Part shown: one piece after another, positions 45,416-57,569 of the stretch
Position numbering within the stretch: the first letter of the stretch is position 1
How the letters are laid out: every line of letters starts with the position of its first letter
Origin: Pictodentalium vernedei
Lineage: Eukaryota; Mollusca; Scaphopoda; Dentaliida; Dentaliidae
Direction of reading: 5' to 3'
DNA: 64,000 nt
Assembly: GCA_031216915.1 (NCBI GenBank)
Contig: CM062295.1
Coordinates: 178,636,927 to 178,700,926 of the forward strand
Made by a program: the position numbers and the translations under genes
Notes under the pieces: generated by a model
What the model saw: the letters and a program-made list of their open reading frames with translations, nothing else
Database searches by the model: none
What the model was told of the DNA's origin: nothing

Positions 45416-47254
45416 TGCAATCTTGGGGTGGTGCTCAACACCCCTCCGATGTAGGCATATGACCCCCCCCCCCCCCCCCCCCCCCCGGGTCAAGACAATC
45501 CCCGGACCAACCATGGTTTGGCTAGATGTGTATAATTTTTGTTTCAATTGGGGAAAAGTCGCAATAGGATTATCCATGAATCTAGAGGCAAGAAAGCCAG
45601 TAATTACGAGCAGCTAAGTTAACATAAACTACAGATTCTGAAGATATCTTCCAATAATATAACAATACCATGAGTTTGGAGGGTGTTACAGTTTATTACC
45701 ATCCCGAGAGGAATGAATAAAAGCCTAAGGGTTTATTACCGGCCCGAGAATCGAGGGTCGTTAATAAGTCAGAGGGCTGTTGATCTTCATCCACTAAGCG
45801 CCAAGCACCCCCCCCCCCCCCCCTCCCATTCACCAGCTTGTAGTTTTACGTTTCACTCATCATGCAAGTAACAGGTAATTTTTGATGTAGCCAGTTCAAG
45901 TTTGGCAATTGCGGAGGAAGAACATTTGCAGCAGCAAGCAGAAGGGGTCAAGGGGAACTGCGTACCCCTAAAAGCATCACTGGCCTTACCTCCCCACCAA
46001 TTCCCAAATGCATGCACAAATGCCCGCAGTGGGTTTTCTAGAAAGATTTTTCTTTAAAAAATAGTATCTCCCCAAGATATCTTAATTGGCCAAGTGCTTC
46101 GTTTGAATATGTGCCTACAACAAGCCCGGCTGTCCCCAACCCATTCAATCCCCCCCTCCCTCCCCCACTCCATGTTTCAATCAGCACGTAGTGGGCCAAA
46201 TACACTATTATGATTAATGTTGTTCAGCATTAAATTTAAATGTTGTCAATGTCACGATTCCTGACTGGCATTGTAAAAAAAAGAAATGCAATAAAATTTC
46301 CTTTTTTATACAGGCCATGAGATCACTCTCACCTCTCCCTGTCTGTCATATAGGCCTGTAGCCTAGATCTAATACTCTTTCCGCCAACAAATTCCTTTCA
46401 AAGCTTCCTGAATTTTCAACTTCGGACAACAAGGTAGCACGGTCTTAAATTAACCACCAGTTTTTTATTGAAGTTCGGACAAGTTGGTTGTGCCTTGACA
46501 ATAAATAGAACTCGAGGACAGGGGCGCAACAATTGTTTTGCAGGGAAGGCTCTTACATTATAGCCCACATCCATTCTTCTGTTCTGTCGTCTGCAGCACA
46601 AGAACAATGTGGCGCGTAGTTTTGCTTTCCGGGTTAACTTTTTGTACAGTCTAGCAACGAAATGTCACGCCATCATTGTTGTTCCAATGGCGTTGAGTCG
46701 CAGGCAAAAACGTCGAACGGAGAGTTTTTTTATCAAATAAAGAAGCCGTAAAATGTAGATTTGATTAGGAGTGTATCATAAACATGAAGTTAAGGGGACG
46801 TCCAACCTAACTTTGGTCAAATTTCAGGTAATTGTCTTCCAAGTCAACAGAAGACCCAAAATGAATAACCCCAATAAATTATATACCAAAATGTTTAGAA
46901 TGAACCATAGAACATGTGGAAACTGAAATTTGCCATGGAACTGCTGCCATGTGGTAGATAGCACTGCCTGAAAGTCTGCTATAGCATAAGTAACTGACCA
47001 GATTTTAGACAATAAAATACCTTAAATTTGTTGAATAGTTAAATTCTGCAATCCTTCTTGTACAGACTCGGAGAAATCTTTTTATCATTGTTGCAAGGAA
47101 CAGACCACAAGACAAATTGTAATTTAGGATGCCTATATTTCAAAAGGGATGCCAATTTTCTTGTGTTTGTTTACCTTTTATGAAGTTCACCAAGGGTCAA
47201 ATCCACACAGTTCAGAAGAGTTAGTATGGAGTCATGAGAGAGTGCATCAATGAA
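45416..47254. other. No recognisable gene; C-runs
   Basis: C24 at 45463-45486 and C16 at 45808-45823. The part 46640-46775 is one arm of the dispersed inverted repeat. The part 47255 onward is R2. Other frames are short and without motifs. Confidence 0.6.
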
Positions 47255-49070
47255 TGAAAGTGTCAATGACACTGTAGCTCAACATGTTAAGACATGTACA
47301 TGTATAGTATGTGACACAGCACTGACAAACAACTAGGTAATGACCTGATAACAAAGGTACAAATAAAGTATTGTAACGGTCTGTACATAAATACTGACCA
47401 TAGCCTGTAACAAATGTATAGGTAAAGTATTGTAAAGGTGGGTGACAGTCAGATGCTAAACTAGAAAAGAAATCTTTGAGTCCCAGAGTGGGTCTGACTG
47501 AACCCCAAAATATTTGTTCTCATAGCACAGTGATAACAAAGGCACCCCAAAACACACTCATTCCTGTCCCAAGGTGAAAACAAAGGTATCCAAGAAGTTT
47601 CGTGAAGATCAGTTCATAAATACGAGCTGTATAGAAGTTGTGACAAAAAACTTATTGGACCTAATTTCGGTACAAAATGGCCACTGGCAGCCATCTTGAA
47701 TTTTGGACCGCACCCAGAAGAAACACTCGTTCTCATCCCAAGGTGATAACAAAGGTACCCAAGAAGTTTCGTGAAGATCGGTTGATAACTACAGCCTCTA
47801 GCCCGAGCCGAAGTGATATGTGCACTTACAGTGTATAAGTAGCACTGAATAAATCAAAGTTCATCTAATTAGCATAATTTCTGTACGAGAGAAAAACCTA
47901 TACTGTATGTGATGTATTCCATGTTACTAAACATTCATACAAACATTTATTCAAATCAGAACTTTCATACAGAAGTTCTGTACAAAAGACTGATTGCACT
48001 AATTTTGGTGCAAAATGGCTGCTGGTGGCCATCTTGAATTTCGGATCACACCCAAAAACACTCGTTCTCATCCCACGGTGATAACAAAGGTACCCAAGAA
48101 GTTTCGTAAAGATCAGTTCATAAATACAGCCTCTAGCCTGAGCGGTATAGAAGTTGTGTACAAAAAACTGATTAGACCTCATTTCGGTACAAAATGGCCA
48201 CTGGCAGCCATCTTGAATTTTGGACCGCACCCAGAAACACTCGTTCTCATCCCAAGGTGATAACAAAGGTACCCAAGACATTCCGTGAAGATCGGTTCAT
48301 AAATACAGACTCTAGCCTAAGCCGTATTGACATGTGTACTTACTGTCTGTAAGTAGCACTGAAAAAATCAAAGTTCATCTAATTTGCGTAATTTCGGCAT
48401 GAAAAAAAAACCTGTATTATATGTGATGTATCCCATGGTACTAAACATTCACACAAAAAATTATTCAAATCAACGCTTTCATATGGAAGTTCTGTGCAAA
48501 AATCTGATTGCACCTAATTTTGTAGAAAATGGCTGCCATCTGCCATCTTGAATTTCGGACCGGACCCCAAAACACTCGTTCTCATCCCATGGTGATACCA
48601 AAGGTACCCAAGATGTTTCGTAAAGATCAGTTCATAAACACGGCCTCTAGCCCGAGCCGTATTGGTATTTGCACTTACAGTGCTGAAAGTAACACTAAAT
48701 ACATTAAAGTTAGTCTAATTTGCATAATTTATGCACGAGAAAAACACCCATATTATATATATGTGATGTATCCCATGGTACTAAACCTTCATACAAAAAA
48801 TTATTTAAATCAGCGCTTTCATATGCAAGTTCTGCGCAAAAATCTGATTGCACCTAATTTTGTACAAAATGGCTGCCAGCGGCCAACTTGAATTTCGGAC
48901 CGGACCCAAAAACACTCGGTCCCCGTCCCACGGTCATAGCAAAGGTACCCAAGAAGTTTCGTAAAGATCGGTTCATAAATACGGCCTCTAGCCCGAGCTG
49001 TTTTGAATTGTTGATGGACGACTGGCCATGGCATAAGCTCAAATTTGGCTTGCCAAAGTTGAGCTAAAAA
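47255..49070 (+). mobile_element. R2 copy iv: HINE-like element
   Basis: Complete 5' hairpin and 3' hairpin (one loop base shorter, TTTGGCTTGCCAAA), followed by AAAAATAAAG. The same unit structure as copies i-iii. It lies within the 3.9 kb that splits the dispersed inverted repeat. Confidence 0.8.
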
Positions 49071-49116
49071 TAAAGAATGTCCAATGTGGCTTTTGTGAGT
49101 CTGCTGTGACCATACC

Positions 49117-49147
<31 letters not shown>

Positions 49148-51134
49148 AATCCTGTGCCATTTTGCATGAGATCTGTATCAAATTGGTAACATATGATGAC
49201 ATTGATACACCAAAACAGGGTGAACTGCCAAACTTCATTTAGTGTTATATGTGTCCATTTCTGTGGTTGCATGAGCAGTGACAGAAGCCAAGAGTGTCAT
49301 TTGAATGTTCAAGTGTGGCCAAAACAACAAAAAATGACCTGTCCTCCGTGTTGAATACTTTCACCAATCGGCTACACTTAGTTAGATATCCTGGCTTCCA
49401 ATTCATTTATATACATGATTTGGTATGCTTCATTTGTTTTGGAAATATCGGCCTTCCGTAGTTGCTGTTTGAGGAGGCTTGACTGTTGTTTTCTCATGAG
49501 ATTTAAGAACATTAATAACTGATCTGCTTACCAATACTAATTTTATAGGCGGAGGGTTACCGGCCCGAACAATATCGGAATTGTGTTGGTTATTAAATTC
49601 ATTTATCTAAACAGTTATGACACATTGTGATCTCATTTCGGTAATTCGTGTGAATTTTTGTCCACCTAGCGGAATTTCTCTATTATTTCTGTCCACAGAG
49701 TGTCATCACACATAGATTTTCACAACCTTTTAGTGCTAACAGTGCTCAAAATCGACGTTGATCCGTCTTATACACAATGCGGTTGTGTGAGGGAGATATT
49801 TAAATTTACGATGGTACGACATTTCTGTATATTTGGAGAACAGGAAGAAACCTTTCTGATAATTCTCCTTGACATTGGTCTTATTGTTTCATAGCAGACT
49901 TCATCAAGCCTTCTTTACGTTACTAATATAATTTGGCGACAGTAAAATTATTTTTTCGTAAATATACAATTGTGACGACTGTAATGTATGTTGATGTGAA
50001 TATATTTTTGTTTTCAAATATAATTTTCCACTTTTATGTTCTGATCATCGTCACCAACCAAATAATAGTAGTTCGAAATGGTGGCGTATTAATCCCTTGG
50101 TGACACTTGTGTCACATTGTGCAGTTTTAGAATTAACAGCACTACTATGGACTGTCTCTCGCATTTATCACATTGTCAGTTGAATATTTTCCTATGAATG
50201 TATCGTGAGTTGTACATTACATCCGGTAACATCGCCTGCCAGATTCAAAAACAGCAGTGAAATGTTTGAAAATTTCAGATCGTGGGAAATGAAATGATTT
50301 CACAACTTCACCCAAAACCCATGTGATCACAACAACAAACGTGTCAGATGAACAGAATGAAGCGTTTGTGGTATCCATTTTCCCCTGAGCATTGTCACCC
50401 ACGTTGGTGATGAAATGATAAATATGCTTTCTCCGAGTATGGAGTCTTTTATTTACAACTCAGATGTTCGAATTACCGATCTATTCCTTGTTAATCCTGA
50501 CAGTTACTTATGCGGCTGGCAATTTCTTTGTCATCAAAAGCAAAACATTTTTTTTTTAAATTTCCAAAAGTGGATAAACTCGGGTTTTGTTTTCTTTTGT
50601 CATTATTTTGGTATATAATATGTCGTTATTCACTGCTTTAAAATCGTATTTAGGGCATTGTGAAAATTTACAAAAAAATGCCCAAAGTTACGTTGGAAAA
50701 CCGCTTAAACACCTTGTAGACAGTTGTGCAAGAAAACTGTGTCGATGAATCTTTGCTTAATGGACGTATTCACAAATAAACTGGTAGGAAGGGGGTATTG
50801 GCCAGGGTAAAATGGGCTTTCATTACTTGTCTATATTATATACTGTATGTGTAACACAGGGTCAGGACTGACATGGTGCATTCATTGTTATCGGTGAAAA
50901 AAGTGGTTGCACTGTTGCAGACACAACTTCCAGTAACTGTGATCAGACTCATAGGTGGGAATTTCAATATAAACAAAACTTATTACTTATATAGTACCTT
51001 AAAACCATGTTCATACTGCTTAAATCTATTTATATACTCATAATACACAACCCCATTCCCACTCATATTTTTCCTCGGTGTTTAGTATGACCGCGGAATC
51101 TACTTATCCAACCAAATTGGGAATTTATTTATTT
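49071..51134. other. No recognisable gene
   Basis: C19 run then (CA)n at 49115-49147. The part 50690-50980 is the second arm of the dispersed repeat. The open frames 49700-49894, 50217-50402 and 50415-50618 lack motifs. Confidence 0.55.
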
Positions 51135-51415
51135 ATTTATTGGAGTTTAAGGTCACATATTTCTGCACGATGGCTAATCATGACCACGACAGTTTTACGG
51201 GTGGAGGAAGACGGAGTACCCGGAGAGAACCACTGAACAACGGTGAGCAACTGTCAGCTCCCCAACATACTAACTCCACATACGCAGGGTTAGCACTGGT
51301 TGGAGACAGGTGCACCATCGACATGCAGTACGCCTTAGTACACGACATCACCATGCCCCCACGTGGGCAATGGGGATGAAGTGTCTTGCCTAAGGTTCCG
51401 CTCCACAGTTTCACA
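51135..51415. repeat. SINE/MITE-like fragment
   Basis: Begins after (ATTT)n with GGAGTTTAAGGTCACATA, and ends with GAAGTGTCTTGCCTAAGG and GTTCCGCTCCAC. The sequence resuming after the assembly gap (AGCGGAACCTAAGGACACAA) is of the same style. I infer a SINE-like repeat broken by the gap; I cannot name the family. Confidence 0.4.
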
Positions 51416-52110
51416 CTATTGCACAGGGGTGAAATTCTAAACATAGGGCATATGTTGAAACTAAGGGCCATGTAAAATAGAGATATATTTTTAGTATTAG
51501 ATATATGATTACATTAGGTTTTTTGTTGGAGAATTTGAAGTTTTGGTCCCAAAGTTGCAGTCTGATACATAGGGGTAAATTACCAGATGAATTATGGGAA
51601 ACAGTGGCTTCGAAAAATTGGCTATTTTTTAAAATGTAATCTTTACACGGGTTTGTTACCAGACAGGTAACTAAAAAATGAGATGGAAACATATAAAAAA
51701 AAATTTTGCATTTTAGAAACAGAGGATGCTCTGTTCCAGGGGTGGGTAGGTGGGGTTGGTGGGAAAATTCTGCTTTTGAGGCTGCTAGGTGGCTGAAAAT
51801 GACTGGTTTCAGCATTTTTTCATGCAATTTTTCAGGTTGAAGTCTGGCCTTTGAGAATAAATTATTCCACCCACATTCAGATTGTTTATTTCTACTTAGT
51901 CAGATAGTGTTATATGTTTTTTGTGGATTTGGGAAATGTAATACATGTTATGAGTCAGACATTACGTGTACAGTACCCATATGAGACTGGTCAATTAAAA
52001 CCCCAGTTATTGATGCTAAATTTAGATTAGTGCTGTCTATTTATAGAGGAACTATTTATGAGTGTGCGTGTACAATTAATTACTTACCTTCCTTGACATC
52101 AGAGCAATAT
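51416..52110. other. No recognisable gene
   Basis: AT-rich. The open frame 51411-51827 on the minus strand has no recognisable domain. Confidence 0.5.
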
Positions 52111-52210
52111 NNNNNNNNNNNNNNNNNNNNNNNNNNNNNNNNNNNNNNNNNNNNNNNNNNNNNNNNNNNNNNNNNNNNNNNNNNNNNNNNNNNNNNNNNN
52201 NNNNNNNNNN
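52111..52210. other. Assembly gap (100 N)
   Basis: Exactly 100 N, likely a placeholder of unknown true length. Predicted frames across it are meaningless. Confidence 0.99.
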
Positions 52211-52264
52211 AGCGGAACCTAAGGACACAACGGGGTTGCCGCAGGTGGAATTCGAACAGAGGAC
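52211..52264 (-). repeat. tRNA-like SINE head, B-box half (split)
   Basis: Read on the minus strand it contains AGAGGACC-side sequence and GTTCGAATTCCACC, a good RNA polymerase III B box. Its other half lies at 55160-55276, beyond the 2.9-kb insertion. Confidence 0.65.
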
Positions 52265-53225
52265 CACAGGCGTCTGGGGACCTGATCTAGAGCGATAAAT
52301 AGCACCTAGAAGGTCTAAAATCACCCAACATCAAAATACCCCTACTGTATTATAAATATACACAAGGCTGGAAACTTCCAACGCTCGAAATTTTATACAC
52401 GAAATTAGAAACCACTCGTTTCAAATCAACGAAACGCGTTGACAGCTCGCATAGCACGTTTATCGATGCATAAATGAATACACTTCAAGTCTGCAGTGCA
52501 CCCCTTAGCATTTTCTTGCAGAGAATGCCTTTATTTTCACTCCAACTCGACAAAACACACACAAAATTCAGCTGGACGAACTTCCATTCCACGGGAATCT
52601 CCGCACTGAATTTTCTCTCTAGCGGGGGGATAACGGCTCAGGACATTCAAAATTCGCATTTTTGTGTATCTTGCACTGTTAAAAAAAGTTAAAACATACA
52701 GGGCTGTGGATAACATATTTGGGGTCTCAAAATAATTAGTTTTGATTTCATGTTTGGTCGAAAATTGACAAGACTCAGAAAGAACCTCAACGGAGCTTCC
52801 CGCAAGTTTTTAACACGTAAGACCTCGTACCGGATTTTGCAAAGCGGCGTTTTTCGCATTTGAAATGCTATTTTTCAACTGCGCATGTGAGACAATTTTT
52901 TAAAAATTTGAAATACGTCATAAATTTAAACTGCGCATGCTCCCCGCGTTCAATTTGAATTTGTAACTTATTCAAAAACAGTATTACCCGCGATAACCTA
53001 AATGCGAGACGCGATTTTTTGGGCAGTTTTCGCTTTGTCATAGTAAAAATTGAAAGTTGAAAAAATGCAGGCCCTTACGAAGACACTCACGATTTTAGAA
53101 GAAAATCTTCATGTTTCATTGTGGTAAGTGAATATATTTATTGAACATTAATTGTCCGTAAGTGCCAACTTAGTGTTATGTGGCAGCGGGTTGGTGGATC
53201 CCTCATGAAAATGTACCATGGTACA

Positions 53226-53305
53226 ACCATGGTATGTCCCAAAATACTGTGGTATTACCATGGTATACCATAGTAATACTACGGTATTTTGGGACATACC
53301 ATGGT
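53226..53305. repeat. 22-bp-arm nested palindrome
   Basis: Arms ACCATGGTATGTCCCAAAATAC (53226-53247) and its inverse (53284-53305) are perfect. The loop itself is an imperfect palindrome around ACCATGGTATACCAT. Confidence 0.85.
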
Positions 53306-53511
53306 GTACTAGGAGTGTAAGCTTCGGGGGGGGGGGGGGGGGGGGGGGGGGGGCGCTGTGAAAAGAAAGCTAAAGAACCACGGGTTGTTTGGGGAGCCAA
53401 AGAAAGTGGAACCAGGAAACGGAGGCACGAGTGAAATTGGGGAGTGGGCGGGGGGAAGGGAAGGGGGGGCAGAGCAAGATTATGGAAGGGTCAGAACTAT
53501 GTTGGTTAACC

Positions 53512-53594
53512 TGTGAGCCTTCTACGCCCCGATCCAGGTATCCCTTGGCTCACGAGTTGAGGGGATACCCGACTCGGGACGTAGAAGGTTCACA
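53512..53594. repeat. 33-bp-arm hairpin
   Basis: Arms 53512-53544 and 53562-53594, with TGTGAGCCTTCTACG pairing to CGTAGAAGGTTCACA and several mismatches in the middle. The loop is about 17 nt. Confidence 0.75.
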
Positions 53595-53849
53595 GAGTGG
53601 AGCTTCCGCCTACTGGGATATTCAAACCTACATGTATAAGGTTAGTAGGGAGGACTGCCCCTTCTATATGTGGGTGTATATGGGGTGCAACCCGGGAAAA
53701 GTTTTGAAAAAATAATTTCTCTAAAAAGGTATCTGTAATGATTTGACATTACTGGGTGGACATTGTGAAAAATGACTTAGAAATTAGAAATTTTTGGGAG
53801 CATGTGGAAAATTGGGGGGGGCACATGCCCTTTGTAGTGTAGCCCCCCC

Positions 53850-53883
<34 letters not shown>

Positions 53884-55159
53884 ATCTCGTGGCTAAGCGA
53901 CTGCAAACCAAAGAGAAAACATTAATTTTATGTTCAGCTATCAAAACATAGCCCATGAGTTTTCACCAGAATGCAGAGACTGCCTGTTCGGGGGGTGGGG
54001 GGGGGGGGGGATTGATTAACCATTTGGAAAAAAAAGAATAAAATACTGAACGTCCGGCAAAAAGTATCGAACATTAACGAATGCCAAGACAATACCACAG
54101 ACACAGCCTCGCCTAAACATCATTTTGTCCTAATTGCATTCTGTCTTAGAATGCACTTAGGGCAAAATAGTTCTGGAGCGACTAGTGCGGGGCTCGCCTT
54201 GAGAAAAATGGTCGGGCCTAAAAAAGTCCCCCACATATTGAGGTCGGGGCCTTTTCGGGGCTGATTCCCCATTTTTTTTCCATAAGACGTACTCCCAAGA
54301 CTAAGGTGGCAAATCACTACACGGTAGCCATTTACTATAAATCCCAAATTTGGTCCTGATCGGCCCAGCAGTTTCCGAGATCTTTATTGCGCATGTGCGA
54401 AGCCGGATGCCTCACCCCCAGTTTGCCGAGTCAAAAATCTTCCAGGGTCTAACTGAATATGCATGCCAAATTTCGCCCCGATCCGCCTAACTATTAGATG
54501 ATCTAGTCTATTCGTTACAGACAGACAGACAGGTACACTCTTTCACAGACACGCACACATAGCTCCCCCACCCCCCTCCCCTCCCCACCACACACACAAA
54601 TAAACTCTAATGTATAGAAGAAGATTACATTTTCCACTAACAACAATCTTTTAGTGCTGCACTGGTTGTTTTTAATGTGTACCAATCAACAAATTACAAG
54701 CTGTTTTAGTATAACGGTCGTGAGTGACTTTGGTAGTTATTCTGTATGGTCCTTTCCTGTGTAGCGCGCGAATTTTGAAAGTCCTAAGCCGATATCCCCG
54801 CTGGAGAGAAAATTCAGTGCGGAGATTCCCGTGGAATGGAAGTTCGTCTAGCTGAATTTTGTGTGTGTTTTGTCGAGTTGGAGTGAAAATAAAGGCATTC
54901 TTTGCAAGAAAATGCTAAGGGGTGCACTGCAGACTTGAAGTGTATTCATTTATGCATCGATAAACGTGCTATGCGAGCTGTCAACGCGTTTCGTTGATTT
55001 GAAACGAGTGGTTTCTAATTTCGTGGTATAAAATTTCGAGCGTTGGAAGTTTCCAGCCTTGTGTATATTTATAATACAGTAGGGCTATTTTGATGTTGGG
55101 TGATTTTAGACCTTCTAGGTGCTATTTATCGCTCTAGATCAGGTCCCCAGACGCCTGTG

Positions 55160-55276
55160 AGAGGACCTCTCGCCTTGCAGCCTGCACCTCTACCAACTGA
55201 GCCACCGCGCCCCTAGTTCAGCGATCTGAACGTAGTGGCTACCCCTCTACCGTTGAGATCGCTGAACTACCGCGCC
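55160..55276 (-). repeat. tRNA-like SINE head, A-box half, doubled
   Basis: On the minus strand GGGGCGCGGTGGCTCAGTTG, then GTAGAGGTGC, gives an A box (TGGCTCAGTTGG). Upstream of it a second GGGGCGCGGTAGTTCAGCG starts another tRNA-like head. Between them lie inverted arms TAGTTCAGCGATCT (55214-55227) and its complement (55256-55269). Removing the insertion joins A and B boxes at tRNA-like spacing. Confidence 0.7.
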
Positions 55277-56426
55277 CCCCAACGAAATTGGGAAATATGG
55301 AACAAATTGCAAGTTCAGCTTTGACTAATTACAATGATGTTATTAGTATTACCGTTATAGATTAATCGTGCAAAATAAGTTTTGTTAACAGCTTTGAAGG
55401 TACATAAAAAGATTTTTAAATAATATTGCAAATGAGAACAATTTTTTAGACAAAACACGGAAAACAGCGTTGTTGACAACAACAACTTCCGTCAGAAAAA
55501 TTCGGAATGTCTCGGGTTTATCCGTTTTTCAGTAGAAAAGATTGAACTCGAACATTCCCTGGTCAAATCGTACTTTGCAATTTGACCCAAACCGTCCATT
55601 ACATTTTGACCCGAATGGGCCGCAAATGGCCGCATGCCTTCAAGCGGTGATAACATGTAGTAAATGTGTGTAAAATGAACGTTTTCTATAAAAAAAATTA
55701 TCAAATGATATTTAATGAAAACAGGATTTTTTCACATTCTTAAAGTTTTATTTCATTTTGACATATTTTTCGTTCTAACAATGACGTTGAAGGCTTGCAT
55801 AGTAGATAGAATGAAATGCTGGTATTAATACACAGTTTTATGTATTAGTTGACATTTTGTACAGAGAGAGTTGCCTTGTAAATGTTAGCGTTGGAGTGTC
55901 GGAACATAACTGAAGCGCGAGCAAAAGGCCAAATGCCTCGGCATTAAGGAGATATTTGAATAACTGATTTCTGTATACACCAATTCCGGACCTGGACTAG
56001 GCCTCGGTATACACCTTTTAGTGATAGCCCAATGCAGAGACTTGCAGAAAAAAGTTTTCATCCTCCGGGAACTTTATACAAACAAAGAAATGTCAACAAA
56101 GGCAGTTATTAAAAAATGTTCACATATAAATGTTCCGACTGAATAACTTGTGTGCACAATTATGTATCGATCCTGTTAAATTATGTATCCTGTTAACCTG
56201 ACATGTATGTCATACGTCGATAATGTATATTTTCTTGCAATGTTATTATTTCTCTAGTTGTTATGAAATAAAAACCAATCAAAATTCTTATGTATTTCTA
56301 TATTACATTTCCATATTTCCGCGCGCCATCCCACCTATTCTCTGGGGAATGTATCCTTGGCATATTAAATCACTTTAGTAATAATAATAACACTTCGACC
56401 GGCCGCTGATTTGTCGCGGTTCTCGT
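55277..56426. other. No recognisable gene
   Basis: AT-rich sequence with short open frames and no motif. Confidence 0.55.
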
Positions 56427-56439
56427 ATGAGAATGCCTT

Positions 56440-56980
56440 GGTTACCCATGTTCTACCAACTGCCTCCCTATTCCCGCGCTTCTTCTCTCCTCCCAACACT
56501 CGGAGATGAACTGCTGATGACATCCCTTGCCCCATTCTTCCCAATCTCTTCGATTGGTATATTAACCTTCTCCTGTGAGTCGCCCCCTAACCACATGTCC
56601 TTTATTCTCCCATCCCACTCCCCCATTATACTCCCCGTGAATCTTGTTCTTTTAGACTGGTATTTTGGGCATTCTATAAGAAAGTGTTCCAGCGTCTCCA
56701 CCACGCCCAAGTTACACATCTGGCACTCCTTTTCACTGTTTTTCCCAACTTTTCCCCTCAGCTCCAGGGACCGCGACCTTATTATTATTAGTGTCGCCCT
56801 CCGTGCCCATGGGATAACCTATCAAAACACTCCACGACAGAGCCGATATCCCCACAATAAAAGACCGCTTTGCCTCTCTAGCCGCGAAAAACCATGGCCG
56901 GCTAGCCGATAGCCAACTAATATCCGAACTACAGGTAATTTGCGAAAGCAGACCAAAAACCCATAACGCCAAAACTTAGG
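56440..56980 (-). pseudogene. LINE ORF2 C-terminal zinc-like fragment
   Basis: The minus frame 56719-56468 extends upstream as LIIIRSRSLELRGKVGKN, then ECQMCNLGVVETLEHFLIECP, the C-x2-C...H...C motif of non-LTR retrotransposon C-termini. It may be the end of the LINE at 57570-61515, but about 600 bp of non-coding repeats separate them, so it could be a different copy. Confidence 0.7.
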
Positions 56981-57250
56981 AAATACTAACTAGGACTTAT
57001 AACTGAGGGCAAAACGCCTAAACTTAAGGTAATACTAATTAGGACTTATAACCGAGGGCAAGACAGGAAAGTAACACCTCTGGGTGTGGCTCTGTGTGTA
57101 AGCATGTTCTTCGCTACCTCAACTATCTAAAATAGGCCGATCATTAAAATAGGACTTTTAAACGAGAAAAAGAGAGAAAAGTAACACCCCGGGTGTGGCT
57201 CTGTGTGTAAGCCTGTTCTTCGCTTCAAAACAAAATAGGGAACGAGAAGG
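56970..57250. repeat. Short tandem duplications
   Basis: A 47-bp unit (GGACTTATAACYGAGGGCAA) occurs twice from about 56974. A unit of about 110 bp containing GGGTGTGGCTCTGTGTGTAAG occurs at about 57084 and 57190. No gene from 57250 to 57570. Confidence 0.75.
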
Positions 57251-57569
57251 TGAACTAACAGGCAGATTAATATCTCAGCTGTGCCCTTCTACCAGAAAGG
57301 GCTGCCTTCACCGACTCAGCTAAAATTACATCATATTTAAAGGCTGCATTAAACTAAATATGCTATCTTTATTTTTTTTTGTTTTTTTTTTACATATTCT
57401 AATGATAACTAATTCTACCTTCTTCTTTTAGCAGGTGCACAGAAGATGCTTTTTGACCAGCACCCCAATAACCGCTATGGAAACTAACCGTTATGGAAAC
57501 TGTAACCCCCATGGTTTCTGAACATCCTCCACTCCATCCCTATTATATTATATTATTATATTTGTTTGA

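Larger units (their letters stand above)
52265..55159. mobile_element. 2.9-kb element with 367-bp terminal inverted repeats
   Basis: Outer ends CACAGGCGTCTGGGG in inverted orientation, flanked by AGAGGAC on both sides (52258-52264, 55160-55166), a 7-bp direct repeat that may be 8 with a shared C. Arms 52265-52632 and 54793-55159 are about 97% alike. The interior has no transposase frame, only hairpins and C/G runs. It is therefore a non-autonomous TIR (foldback-like) DNA transposon. The superfamily is unclear; the duplication size allows P-like or hAT-like. Confidence 0.85.

Noticed and set aside
52030-52324. Open frames spanning the N block
   Set aside because: They depend on undetermined bases.
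55160-55276. Genuine tRNA gene
   Set aside because: It lacks a B box in place because of the insertion and the head is doubled; a SINE-like origin fits better.
56427-56912. 161-codon plus-strand frame
   Set aside because: It is antisense to a recognisable LINE C-terminal zinc-like motif on the minus strand.
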